A stretch of DNA of 64,000 bases. It comes from Amycolatopsis bullii. Lineage in GTDB: Bacteria > Actinomycetota > Actinomycetes > Mycobacteriales > Pseudonocardiaceae. The translations under genes and the position numbers were made by a program. The notes beneath the pieces are model-generated. The model made no database searches, was not told the DNA's origin, and saw only the letters and a list, made by a program, of their open reading frames with translations. Location: NCBI RefSeq assembly GCF_014654205.1, contig NZ_BNAW01000029.1, positions 43,363 through 107,362 of the forward strand, written 5' to 3'. Positions 40,905 to 49,291 of this stretch are shown here, piece after piece (the stretch's first letter is position 1; every line of letters starts with the position of its first letter).

Positions 40905-42025
40905 GTAAGCCCGTCAAGGGAACCGAGCGAGCCGCCACGGGCAAAGCGCCGGTGGTCGTGGTCGCCGGAGGTGGCACCGCAGGACACATCGAACCCGCCC
41001 TCGCCCTGGCCGACGCCGTCATGCGGCTGCGCCCGGACGCGAAGGTCGTCGCCCTCGGCACCGAGCGCGGCCTGGAGAACAAGCTCGTCCCGGCCCGCGG
41101 CTACCCCCTCGAGCTGATCCCGCCGGTGCCGCTGCCCCGCAAGCCGACGCCGGAGCTGGTGAAGCTGCCGCTGAAGGTCCGCGACTCGGTGCGCAAGACC
41201 CGCGAGGTGCTGGAGCGCGTCGGCGCGGACGTCGTCGTCGGCTTCGGCGGGTACGTCGCGCTGCCCGCCTACCTGGCCGCGCGCGGGCGCGTGCCGATCG
41301 TCGTGCACGAGGCCAACAAGTCGGCCGGCCTGGCCAACAAGGTCGGTGCGCGGTTCGCTCGCCGGGTGGCGGTCGCCGTTCCGGGGACGACGCTGCCGAA
41401 CGCCGAGGTGGTCGGGATCCCGCTGCGGCGGTCGATCACGGCCCTGGACCGGGCCGCGCTGCGGGCCGAGGCGCGCGAGTTCTTCGGCCTGGACCCGGAC
41501 GCGCCGACGCTGCTGGTCTTCGGCGGTTCGCAGGGCGCGCAGTCGATCAACGCCGCGGTGTCCGGCGCGGCGAAGGACCTCGCGGACGCCGGGGTCGGCG
41601 TCCTGCACGCGCACGGGCCGAAGAACACCCTGGTCGTGCAGGAGTTCCCGGGCAAGCCGGCGTACGTGCCGGTGCCGTACCTGGAGCGGATGGACCTGGC
41701 CTACGCCGCGGCCGACGTCGCGATCTGCCGGTCGGGCGCGATGACCGTCGCCGAGGTGACCTCGGTGGGGCTGCCCGCGGTGTTCGTCCCGCTGCCGATC
41801 GGCAACGGCGAGCAGGCCACCAACGGCCGTCCCGCGGTCGACGCCGGGGCCGCGCTGATGATCGACGACGCCGAGCTGAGCCCGGCCAAGGTCGCCGAGC
41901 TGGTCGTCCCGCTGGTCACCGACGCCGACCGCGTCGCGAAGATGGGCGCGGCGGCGGTCGGCATGGGCCACCGCGAGGCCGACGAGACCCTCGCCCGGAT
42001 CGTCTTGGAGGCTGCCGGTGCTTGA
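40901..42025 (+). CDS. murG: UDP-GlcNAc:undecaprenyl-PP-MurNAc-pentapeptide GlcNAc transferase
   Basis: 374 residues, GT-B glycosyltransferase that makes lipid II at the inner membrane face. The N-terminal loop VVAGGGTAGHIEPALALAD (near 18) and LGTERGLENKLVPARGYPLELIP come first, then the second domain with LVFGGSQGAQSINAAV (near 207) and the UDP-GlcNAc site ICRSGAMTVAEVTSVGLPAVFVPLP. Start GTG overlaps the ftsW stop; the end overlaps murC by 8 bp. Confidence 0.97.
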   Translation: MSKPVKGTERAATGKAPVVVVAGGGTAGHIEPALALADAVMRLRPDAKVVALGTERGLENKLVPARGYPLELIPPVPLPRKPTPELVKLPLKVRDSVRKTREVLERVGADVVVGFGGYVALPAYLAARGRVPIVVHEANKSAGLANKVGARFARRVAVAVPGTTLPNAEVVGIPLRRSITALDRAALRAEAREFFGLDPDAPTLLVFGGSQGAQSINAAVSGAAKDLADAGVGVLHAHGPKNTLVVQEFPGKPAYVPVPYLERMDLAYAAADVAICRSGAMTVAEVTSVGLPAVFVPLPIGNGEQATNGRPAVDAGAALMIDDAELSPAKVAELVVPLVTDADRVAKMGAAAVGMGHREADETLARIVLEAAGA

Positions 42026-43406
42026 GTTGCCTGAGGAACTGCGCCGGGCGCACCTGATCGGGATCGGCGGGGCCGGGATGTCCGGGATCGCGCGGATCCT
42101 GCTGGCCCGCGGGGCTTTCGTGTCGGGTTCGGACGCCAAGGAGTCGCGCGCGCTGCTGTCGCTGCGTGCCCAGGGTGCCGAGCTGTTCGTCGGCCAGGCG
42201 GCCGCGAACATCTCCGCGCTTTCCGAGCCGCCGTCGGCCGTGGTCGTCTCGACGGCGATCAAGGAGACCAACCCCGAGCTCGCGGCGGCGCGGGCGGCGG
42301 GCATCCCGGTGCTGCACCGGGCGCAGGCGCTGGCCGGGCTGATGGAGGGCCACCGGGTCGCCTGCATCGCGGGCACGCACGGCAAGACGTCGACGACGTC
42401 GATGCTCACCGTGGCGCTGCAGCACTGCCGGCTCGACCCGTCGTTCGCCATCGGCGGCGACCTCAACGAGTCCGGCGCGAACGCCCACCACGGCGAGGGC
42501 GGTGTGTTCGTCGCCGAAGCCGACGAGAGCGACGGCTCGTTCCTGACCTACTCGCCGTCGGTCGCGGTCGTGACGAACGTCGAGCCGGACCACCTGGACC
42601 ACCACGGCACGGCCGAGGCCTACACGAAGGTGTTCACCGAGTTCGTGAGCCGGATCGTGCCGGGCGGGCTGCTGATCGTCTGCGCCGACGACGCCGCGGC
42701 GGACGAGCTAGGGTCACAGGCCGCGGAGCTGGGCGTCCGGGTCCGCCGCTACGGCCGCACGGCCACCGACGCGCGGGTGCTGGACTACGTCCCGGCGCCG
42801 GACGGCGGGGTCGTGCGGCTCGAGCTGGACGGGACCGAGGTTTCGGTGCGCGTCGCCGTGCCGGGCGAGCACATGGCGCTGAACGCGGTCGCGGCCCTGC
42901 TGGCCGGGATCGAGCTCGGGGCGCCGGTCGAAGGCATGGTCGAGGGGCTCGCGGCGTTCGGCGGGGTGCGGCGGCGGTTCGAGTTCAAGGGCCGGGCCGG
43001 CGACGTGCGGGTGTACGACGACTACGCCCACCACCCGACCGAGGTGGCCGCGCAGCTGCGCGCGGTGCGGACGGCGGCCGGGTCCGGGCGGGTGATCGTG
43101 GTCTTCCAGCCGCACCTGTACTCGCGGACCAAGACCTTCTCGGCGGAGTTCGCTTCCGCGCTGTCGCTGGCCGACGAGGTCGTGGTGCTGGACGTCTACG
43201 GCGCGCGCGAGGAGCCCGAGCCGGGCGTCACCGGCGCGCTGATCGCGGACCAGGTGACCGCGTCGGTGCACTACGAGCCCGCGTTCGACGTCGCGGCGCC
43301 GCTGGCGGCCGGGCTGGCCAAGCCCGGCGACCTCGTGGTGACCATGGGCGCCGGCGACGTCACGCAGCTGGGGCCGGAAATCCTCGCCGAGCTGGACAAG
43401 CGCTGA
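42018..43406 (+). CDS. murC: UDP-MurNAc:L-alanine ligase
   Basis: 462 residues. It adds the first amino acid to UDP-MurNAc. HLIGIGGAGMSGIARILL (near 11) binds the substrate nucleotide. IAGTHGKTSTTSML (near 116) is the ATP loop. EADESDGSFLTY and VYDDYAHHPTEVAAQL are MurC motifs. GTG 42018 lies in the murG end. FtsQ follows after 4 bp. Confidence 0.97.
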   Translation: MLELPEELRRAHLIGIGGAGMSGIARILLARGAFVSGSDAKESRALLSLRAQGAELFVGQAAANISALSEPPSAVVVSTAIKETNPELAAARAAGIPVLHRAQALAGLMEGHRVACIAGTHGKTSTTSMLTVALQHCRLDPSFAIGGDLNESGANAHHGEGGVFVAEADESDGSFLTYSPSVAVVTNVEPDHLDHHGTAEAYTKVFTEFVSRIVPGGLLIVCADDAAADELGSQAAELGVRVRRYGRTATDARVLDYVPAPDGGVVRLELDGTEVSVRVAVPGEHMALNAVAALLAGIELGAPVEGMVEGLAAFGGVRRRFEFKGRAGDVRVYDDYAHHPTEVAAQLRAVRTAAGSGRVIVVFQPHLYSRTKTFSAEFASALSLADEVVVLDVYGAREEPEPGVTGALIADQVTASVHYEPAFDVAAPLAAGLAKPGDLVVTMGAGDVTQLGPEILAELDKR

Positions 43407-43410
43407 GGCC

Positions 43411-44247
43411 ATGAGTCCGACCAGGGAACGTCGTCCGCCGTCCGCCTCCTCCGCGGAAGAGGATCGCGCGTCCCTGGCCCGGCAACGACGGGGGCGGCGC
43501 TCCGAGGAGGAGCGCCGCCGGACCCGCGCCGCGCGTGCCAAGCCGTCGCCGCGCAACCGGCCCAACCGGCAGGCGGAGATCCGCCGCCGGTGGGTCGCGC
43601 TGCTGTCCGTGCTCACCGTGGTGGCCCTGGTCTACCTGCTCTTCTTCAGCTCGATGCTCGGGGTGCAGGACGTCTCGGTCAGCGGGGCCCGCACGGTGCC
43701 GGCCGACCAGATCCGCGCGGTGGCGGCGGTGCCGGCGGACAAGCCGATGCTGCGGCTGAGCACCGACGAGATCCGCGACCGGGTGGCGGGGATGCCGGGC
43801 ATCGCGACGGTCGAGGTGTCCCGCTCGTGGCCGAACACGGTCGAGATCACGGTGACCGAGCGGACGGCGATCGCGTTCTTCGACAGCGGCCCGGGCGGCG
43901 ACGGCGTCCACCTCGTCGACGGCGGGGGCGTGGTGTTCAAGACGGTCGCGGCGCGCCCGCCGGGCCTGCCGGAGCTCAAGCTGCCGAAGGTGTCGGCCGA
44001 CGACCCGGTGACCCGCGCGGTGACGGCGGTGCTCGGGGTCATCCCGGAGCAGCTCCTCAAGCAGGTCACGACGGCGACGGCGAAGACACCGGCGAGCGTG
44101 GAGTTCACGCTGGCCAACGGAAAGATCGTCCGCTGGGGGACGGCGGAGCAGACGGACCGCAAGGCGAAGGTCCTGGCCGCCCTCCTCACCCAGGACGGCA
44201 AGGTCTACGACGTCGCGGCACCGGAACTGCCGACCATCACCTCCTGA
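43411..44247 (+). CDS. ftsQ: division protein FtsQ
   Basis: 278 residues. A basic cytosolic N-terminus (about 1-60), one transmembrane helix (ALLSVLTVVALVYLLFF), a POTRA domain (VQDVSVSGARTVPADQIRAVAAVPADKPMLRL...) and the FtsQ/DivIB beta domain (ITVTERTAIAFFDSG...). FtsQ recruits FtsL and FtsB to the septum. ATG 43411. In most actinobacteria ftsZ follows directly; here it does not, and a 135-bp intergenic space with repeats leads into accessory genes. Confidence 0.94.
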   Translation: MSPTRERRPPSASSAEEDRASLARQRRGRRSEEERRRTRAARAKPSPRNRPNRQAEIRRRWVALLSVLTVVALVYLLFFSSMLGVQDVSVSGARTVPADQIRAVAAVPADKPMLRLSTDEIRDRVAGMPGIATVEVSRSWPNTVEITVTERTAIAFFDSGPGGDGVHLVDGGGVVFKTVAARPPGLPELKLPKVSADDPVTRAVTAVLGVIPEQLLKQVTTATAKTPASVEFTLANGKIVRWGTAEQTDRKAKVLAALLTQDGKVYDVAAPELPTITS

Positions 44248-44258
44248 CCGACCTTCCA

Positions 44259-44289
44259 GGTACGCAGGCTGACCCTCAGGGTACGCAGG
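44259..44289. repeat. direct repeat GGTACGCAGG, 21-bp period
   Basis: GGTACGCAGG occurs at 44259 and 44280, just after ftsQ. ACCCT-C-AGGGT between them forms a small hairpin. The 21-bp step equals two helical turns, as for a protein site, but it may also be the 3' end of the dcw transcript. Confidence 0.45.
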
Positions 44290-44331
44290 TTGGTCTCCTT
44301 CTTGGGGTTGGCAAACCGTGTGCGGCGGGTT

Positions 44332-44365
44332 CTCGTATGGCGTACGATCTCGTACGGCATACGAG
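44332..44365. promoter_or_regulatory. palindromic operator before the NmrA-like gene
   Basis: Arms 44332-44346 and 44351-44365 are inverted copies (14 of 15 match) with a 4-nt centre, built on CTCGTATG-CGTACG. This is the size and symmetry of a TetR- or MarR-family site. It lies 18 bp before the gene. No regulator gene sits directly beside it. Confidence 0.6.
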
Positions 44366-44382
44366 AACGAGGGAGGACGCTC

Positions 44383-45213
44383 ATGACGATCCTGGTGACC
44401 GGCGCGACCGGCAGCGTCGGCCGGCTGGTGGTCGACGAACTCGTCGCGGCGGGCGTGCCCGTGCGGGCGCTGACCGTCGATCCCGGACGCGCGAAGCTGC
44501 CGGCCGAGGCCGAGGTGGTCGTCGGGTCGCTGGCGAGGCCGTCGACCTTGCCGGTGGCGCTCGAGGGTGTCTCGGCGGTGTACCTGGCGCCGATGGCGCG
44601 GACCGTCCGGCGGTTCTGCGAACTGGCGGCCGACGCCGGGGTCGCGCGGGTCGTCGCGCTGTCGGGCAGCAGCGTGGGGGACGAGCACGAGGGGTCGAGC
44701 GGGCACGAGTACGCCGCCGTCGAAGCCGCCGTCCGGGACGCCGGGTTCGCCTGGACGTTCCTGCGGCCCGGCGTGTTCATGAACAACACGCTCGACTGGG
44801 CACCCATGGTCCGCGCGGGCGAGGTCGCGATGGCCTACGGCGACGCGACGCAGACGCCCATCGACCTCGGCGACATCGCCGCGGTGGCCGCCCGGGTGCT
44901 GACGTCCGAAGGGCACACGGGCGCCACCTACGTCCTCAGTGGACCGGAAGCGATCACCCTGCGCGGACAGGCCGAGACCCTGGGAACGGTACTGGGCAAG
45001 GAAATCCGGTTTCGCGAGCTGACCCCGGCCGAGCAGCGCGCGCAGTGGATCGGGTACGGCATCCCGGAAGACGCCGTCGGCTGGCTGCTCGAAGGCTTCG
45101 CGGAAACCCTGCGGCACCCGCAGGTGCCGACCGGTGTCGTCGAGGACCTGCTGGGCCGTCCGGGCACGACGTACGCGGAATGGGCCGAGGCGAACCGGGC
45201 GGTCTTCGCCTAG
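44383..45213 (+). CDS. NmrA-like NAD(P)-binding protein
   Basis: 276 residues, atypical short-chain dehydrogenase. The dinucleotide loop is VTGATGSVGRLVVDEL at the N-terminus. VVALSGSSVG and FLRPGVFMNN follow, with no classical Tyr-x3-Lys site. These proteins act as quinone reductases or as redox sensors. GAGGGAGG lies 7 nt before ATG 44383. The operator just upstream suggests inducible control. The stop overlaps the convergent EamA gene by 4 bp. Confidence 0.85.
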   Translation: MTILVTGATGSVGRLVVDELVAAGVPVRALTVDPGRAKLPAEAEVVVGSLARPSTLPVALEGVSAVYLAPMARTVRRFCELAADAGVARVVALSGSSVGDEHEGSSGHEYAAVEAAVRDAGFAWTFLRPGVFMNNTLDWAPMVRAGEVAMAYGDATQTPIDLGDIAAVAARVLTSEGHTGATYVLSGPEAITLRGQAETLGTVLGKEIRFRELTPAEQRAQWIGYGIPEDAVGWLLEGFAETLRHPQVPTGVVEDLLGRPGTTYAEWAEANRAVFA

Positions 45214-46076
45214 GCCGGCTGCCCGGCCGGCTCCCGCGTCCCCGTCCGCTCCGCGCCGATCCCGGCCGCCACGACGAACACCACGCCCGCCGCCGCGCTC
45301 GCGTCCGGGACCTGGTGGAGCACGAGGAACCCGATCAGCAGGGCGATCGCCGGTTCCAGGCTCATCAGCGTCCCGAACGCGGGAGCGGTCAGCCGTCGCA
45401 GCGCGAGCATTTCGAGCGTGAACGGCACCACCGGCAGCAGCACCGCGAGCCCGAGGCCGGTGACCAGCAGCGGCCACGTCAGGTGCTCGACCACGCCGGG
45501 CCCGTAGACGAGCGTCGCCACGATCCCCGCCACCGGCATCGACACCGCCAGCCCGCGCACGCCCGCCACCTCGTCACCGACCCGCTGCGTCAGCACGATG
45601 TAGCCGGCCCAGCAGGCGGCGGAGCCGAGCGCGCAGCCGATGCCCGCCAGGTCCGCGCCGCCCCGCCACGGCTGGGTCAGCAGCACCACCCCCGCCGCGG
45701 CGAGGGCGGGCCAAAGCCGACTGCGGCCACGGGTGGCGGCGACCGTCAGCGGTCCGAGGAACTCCAGCGCACTCGCCGTGCCGAGCGGCAGCCGGGCGGC
45801 GGCCTCCATGAACAGCATCGTCATCCCCGCGGTGACCACGCCCAGGGCGCAGCAGGCCGCGAAGGTGCTGCGCCGGAAGGAGGACGGACGCGGCCGGACC
45901 ACGACGAGCAGCAGCACCCCGGCCCAGGCCAGGCGCAGCCACGCCGCGCCCTCGGGGCCGATGCGGTCGAACAGCCCGACGGACACGGCGAGACCGAGCT
46001 GGACGCAGAGCATGGCGGCGACGGCGAGGGTCGCTCCGGTGCGGGACGAGGAGGGCACGGCTCCAGCAAAGCCCAC
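45210..46076 (-). CDS. EamA/DMT family transporter
   Basis: 288 residues, ten hydrophobic helices in two EamA repeats. LPLGTASALEFLGPLTVA in the first half and RLTAPAFGTLMSLEPAIALLIGFLVLHQ in the second are the RhtA-type markers, so it may export threonine, homoserine or related metabolites. It is divergent from a LysR gene with a 65-bp gap, the usual arrangement of a regulator and its target. Confidence 0.87.
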   Translation of the reverse strand: MGFAGAVPSSSRTGATLAVAAMLCVQLGLAVSVGLFDRIGPEGAAWLRLAWAGVLLLVVVRPRPSSFRRSTFAACCALGVVTAGMTMLFMEAAARLPLGTASALEFLGPLTVAATRGRSRLWPALAAAGVVLLTQPWRGGADLAGIGCALGSAACWAGYIVLTQRVGDEVAGVRGLAVSMPVAGIVATLVYGPGVVEHLTWPLLVTGLGLAVLLPVVPFTLEMLALRRLTAPAFGTLMSLEPAIALLIGFLVLHQVPDASAAAGVVFVVAAGIGAERTGTREPAGQPA

Positions 46077-46141
46077 CGCGACCGTTCACGTCCACGTGGC
46101 AATCATGGACATTCCGTTCGTCATTCCTGGACAATGGCACC

Positions 46142-47032
46142 GTGGACACCCGCCGGCTCCGCTTCCTCCTCGAGCTGTCCCGGCACGGCTCGATGCGTGC
46201 GGTGGCGGACCTGCTCGGGACCACCACGTCCACGGTCTCGCAGCAGATCGCGGTGCTGGCCCGGGAAACCGGCGTGCCCCTCCTGGAACCGGACGGCCGG
46301 CGCGTGCGGCTCACCCCCGCGGGACGGCGCCTGGCCGAGCACGCCGTCACGATCCTGGCCGCCGTGGAGGCCGCCCGCGCCGACCTCGACCCGCACGCCG
46401 AGCCGGCCGGCACCGTGCGCGTCGCCGGGTTCGCCACCGCCGTGCGGCGCTCGCTGCTGCCGGCCGCGGCCGCGCTCGCCGCGCACCACCCGCGGGTCGA
46501 GCTGCAGATCAGCGAGTACGAACCGCCCGAGGCGTTCGCCGCGCTGCTGGCCGACGACATCGACCTCGCCCTCACCTACGACTACGAACTCGCCCCGGCG
46601 GGCACCGACGCGGCGGTCGAGGCGCGTCCACTGTGGACGGCGAAGTGGGGGCTCGCCGTGCCGGCCGCCGACGCGGCCCGGGTGCGCGGCGACGGGACGG
46701 TGGCGGTCTTCGGGGCGTTCCGCGACCACGGCTGGATCGTCAACTCCCGCGACAGCACGGACGGGGACGTGGTCCGCAGGCTGGCGGCGATGGCGGGGTT
46801 CGAGCCCCGCCTGACGCACCGCGCGGACACCCTCGAGCTGGTCGAGGACCTCATCGCGACCGGCCCGGCCCCGGCGGTCGGCCTGCTGCCGGCGGACCGT
46901 GCCACGCGGCCGGGGGTGACGCTGCTCCCGCTCGCAGGTCCGGACGTGCGGCAGCGTGCTTTCGCGTGCACGCTCCGGGGGCGGGAGGCGTGGCCGCCGC
47001 TGGCGTTGGTGCTGGGTCTGCTGGCCCGCTAG
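46142..47032 (+). CDS. LysR family transcriptional regulator
   Basis: 296 residues. The N-terminal winged helix-turn-helix RRLRFLLELSRHGSMRAVADLLGTTTSTVSQQIAVLARETG is followed by a linker helix and the periplasmic-binding-like sensor domain. Dimerising LysR proteins usually control the divergent gene, here the EamA transporter. GTG 46142 lies 6 nt after GACAAT, so the transcript is probably leaderless. The stop overlaps the convergent MFS gene by 4 bp. Confidence 0.9.
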   Translation: MDTRRLRFLLELSRHGSMRAVADLLGTTTSTVSQQIAVLARETGVPLLEPDGRRVRLTPAGRRLAEHAVTILAAVEAARADLDPHAEPAGTVRVAGFATAVRRSLLPAAAALAAHHPRVELQISEYEPPEAFAALLADDIDLALTYDYELAPAGTDAAVEARPLWTAKWGLAVPAADAARVRGDGTVAVFGAFRDHGWIVNSRDSTDGDVVRRLAAMAGFEPRLTHRADTLELVEDLIATGPAPAVGLLPADRATRPGVTLLPLAGPDVRQRAFACTLRGREAWPPLALVLGLLAR

Positions 47033-48210
47033 ACGCGGGTGCGGGTCATCCCGGCCAGGCCGAGCAGCGGGAGCACGCCGGCGAACACGACGACCGCCGT
47101 CCAGCCGCCGAGGTGGTAGGCGATCGACCCGGCCTGGGAGCCGATGGCGCCGCCGACGAAGAACGTGCCCAGGTAGACGCTGTTGACGCGGGCGCGGGCC
47201 GCCGGGTCGAGCTGGTAGATCACGTGCTGGCCGGTGACCAGCGTCGCCTGGACCGCCGTGTCGATGGCGATCGCCGCGATCGCCAGCAGGATGACGCTGT
47301 GCGCGCCGAAACCGGCGAGCGCGAAGGCCGCCGCGCAGAGCACGAAGGCGCCCGCGGTGAGCCGGCGGCCGTGGCCGTGGTCCGACCACCGGCCGGCCAG
47401 CGGCGCCACCGCGGCCCCGGCCGCACCGGCCAGTGCGAAGAGGCCCACGCCGAGCTGGGAATAGTTGAAGGGCGGCGCGGTGAGGACGAACGCGATGGTC
47501 GTCCAGAACGCGCTGAAGGCGCCGAACATCGCCGACTGGTAGAGCGCCCGGTGGCGCAGCGGCGGGTGTTTCCGCGCCATGGCGAACGTCGAGCGGAGCA
47601 GTTCGCCGTAGCGGACGTCGGTCTTGGGCGCGCGCGGCGGCAGGATGAACCGCAGCACCAGGGCGAGCGCCGCCATCGCCCCGGCCGAGATCAGGAACAC
47701 GACCCGCCAGCCGGTCACCGCGGCGAGCAGGCTGGCGACGACGCGCGAGAGCAGGATCCCGAACAGCAGCCCGCTGACGACCCGCCCGACGATCCGGCCG
47801 CGGATGGCGTCGGGGGAGATGTCGGCGGCGAACGGGATGAGGATCTGCACGACGACCGACGCCGCCCCGACGGCCAGCGAGGCGATGAGCAGCACGGCGA
47901 ACCCGGGCGCGATGCCGGTGGCGACCAGTCCGGCGCAGGCGACCGCCAGCAGGGTCGCGACGAGGCCGCGGTTCTCGAGCCGGTCGCCCAGCGGCACGAG
48001 CAGCAGCATCCCGGCGGCGTACCCGATCTGCGTGGCGGTGACGACCCCACCGGCGGCGGCCTCGCCGATCCCGAAGGTCTGGCGCAGCTCGGCGAGCAGC
48101 GGCTGGGCGTAGTAGAGGTTCGCCACGGTCAGTCCACAGGAGACGGCCAGCAGCAGCACGAGCCAGCCGGGCGGGGCCTTCTGCTCGGTCTCGGTCATGT
48201 GCGCCCCCAT
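47029..48210 (-). CDS. MFS transporter (sugar/drug efflux type)
   Basis: 393 residues, about twelve helices. ANLYYAQPLLAELRQTFG at the N-terminus, GDRLENRGLV in the loop 2-3 position and VGRVVSGLLFGILLSRVVASLL place it with the YajR/arabinose-efflux-like MFS. The substrate is unknown. ATG 48210 or 48198. It is divergent from the CGNR regulator with a perfect inverted repeat between them, so that protein is the likely regulator. Confidence 0.88.
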   Translation of the reverse strand: MGAHMTETEQKAPPGWLVLLLAVSCGLTVANLYYAQPLLAELRQTFGIGEAAAGGVVTATQIGYAAGMLLLVPLGDRLENRGLVATLLAVACAGLVATGIAPGFAVLLIASLAVGAASVVVQILIPFAADISPDAIRGRIVGRVVSGLLFGILLSRVVASLLAAVTGWRVVFLISAGAMAALALVLRFILPPRAPKTDVRYGELLRSTFAMARKHPPLRHRALYQSAMFGAFSAFWTTIAFVLTAPPFNYSQLGVGLFALAGAAGAAVAPLAGRWSDHGHGRRLTAGAFVLCAAAFALAGFGAHSVILLAIAAIAIDTAVQATLVTGQHVIYQLDPAARARVNSVYLGTFFVGGAIGSQAGSIAYHLGGWTAVVVFAGVLPLLGLAGMTRTRV

Positions 48211-48215
48211 CGTGG

Positions 48216-48269
48216 AACCGGTTTGATCGGTTCTCGACGGTACCAGTCAAACCGGTTCCGGCGTACTGT
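48216..48269. promoter_or_regulatory. divergent operator/promoter between MFS and CGNR genes
   Basis: AACCGGTTTGA (48216-48226) and its exact inverse TCAAACCGGTT (48247-48257) flank a 20-bp spacer. TACTGT (48264-48269) with 7 nt to ATG 48277 is the -10 box of the CGNR gene. The repeat lies at the MFS gene start, so binding could block both genes. Confidence 0.65.
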
Positions 48270-48276
48270 GACGCTT

Positions 48277-48861
48277 ATGACGGACAGATTCCGCTCGGGA
48301 GCGGGGCGCCTGTGCCTCGACTTCATCCGGACGCTGCGGTACCGGGGCACCCCGTCGGAAACCGAGGAGCTGCCGGACGCGTCGGCGTGGGGCGCGTGGA
48401 TCGACCGGTTCGGCCCGTTCGCCGCGCCGGTCCGGCCGGAGTCGGCCGACGAGGCCCGTGCCGTCCGCGAGGCGATTCACGAGCTGCTGACGACCTCGGT
48501 GCGCCCGTCGACGCGGCAGCGGCTGAACCGGGTCGCGGCGCTGCCGGTACCGGCGCCTTCCTTGACGCCGTCGGGTGAGTTGCGCTGGCAGGCCGCGGAT
48601 CCCGCGTCGGCGATGCTCGCGCTGCTGGCGCGGGACGCGCTGGAGCTGGTCACGTCACCGGAGTTCGCGCGGGTCCGGAAGTGCGCGGGAGCCCGGTGCG
48701 GCGCGTTGTTCCTGGACACGTCCCGGCCGGGGACGCGGCGGTGGTGCTCGATGGGGGTTTGCGGGAACCAGGCGAAGAAGTCGACTTATCGAGCGAAGGT
48801 CACCACCGGTTTCCAGGCCTTGGGTGGCGCGGACGAGCCGGCGACGACGTTCAGCTCCTGA
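48277..48861 (+). CDS. CGNR zinc-finger (ABATE) transcriptional regulator
   Basis: 194 residues. The N-terminal ABATE domain starts RSGAGRLCLDFIRTLRYRG. The C-terminal zinc finger is C-AGAR-C-GALFLDTSRPGTRRW-C-SMGV-C-GNQAKK; the CGNR signature reads CGNQ here, all four cysteines being present. Proteins of this type are DNA-binding regulators. ATG 48277 is preceded by a -10 box at 7 nt. Likely controls the divergent MFS gene. Confidence 0.88.
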   Translation: MTDRFRSGAGRLCLDFIRTLRYRGTPSETEELPDASAWGAWIDRFGPFAAPVRPESADEARAVREAIHELLTTSVRPSTRQRLNRVAALPVPAPSLTPSGELRWQAADPASAMLALLARDALELVTSPEFARVRKCAGARCGALFLDTSRPGTRRWCSMGVCGNQAKKSTYRAKVTTGFQALGGADEPATTFSS

Positions 48862-48882
48862 ACCGCCGTCGCCGGCGTCGGC

Positions 48883-49224
48883 TCAGCTGGGGTCGGCGGG
48901 TTCGTAGAGGCTGAACGGCGTTCCCTGGTCGTCGTGGCAGTGGGCGATCCGGCCGACACCCGGGACCGTCTGCACGTCCTCGCTGCGCCCGCCGAGTTCG
49001 TGCAGCCGCTTGACCGAGGCGTCGACGTCTTCGGTGGCGAAGTAGACCCTCGGGTGGGTGAAACCGGGTTCGGCGGCCGTGATGGCACCGGCCGGGCCGT
49101 TGCCGATGACGTGGTAGTCGCCGCCGAACTCGCTGGTGTCCCAGCCGAACAGCGCGCCGTAGAACGTGCGCGCCTTGGCGGTGTCGGCGGCGGGGAGCTC
49201 GATCCAGTTGACCTGTCCGGGCAT
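48883..49224 (-). CDS. VOC/glyoxalase-like protein
   Basis: 113 residues, one VOC fold: VNWIELPAADTAKARTFYGALFGWDTSEFGGDYHVI at the N-terminus and CHDDQGTPFSLYEP at the C-terminus. Metal ligands would be the early Glu and late Glu, but His in HCHDD is unusual. VOC proteins isomerise or sequester small electrophiles; the substrate is unknown. GGAAGGAA lies 6 nt upstream. First small gene downstream of the AhpD-ECF unit, on the same strand. Confidence 0.82.
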   Translation of the reverse strand: MPGQVNWIELPAADTAKARTFYGALFGWDTSEFGGDYHVIGNGPAGAITAAEPGFTHPRVYFATEDVDASVKRLHELGGRSEDVQTVPGVGRIAHCHDDQGTPFSLYEPADPS

Positions 49225-49291
49225 GTCGGTTCCTTCCGGTGCGTCGGTTGACTCACCCGAGGACGAACGGCGGCGGCGAGACTCGACAGGA

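Noticed and set aside
43590..46814. Frame of more than 1000 codons across ftsQ, NmrA, EamA and LysR genes
   Set aside because: It crosses four well-supported genes and has no domain; a G+C artefact.
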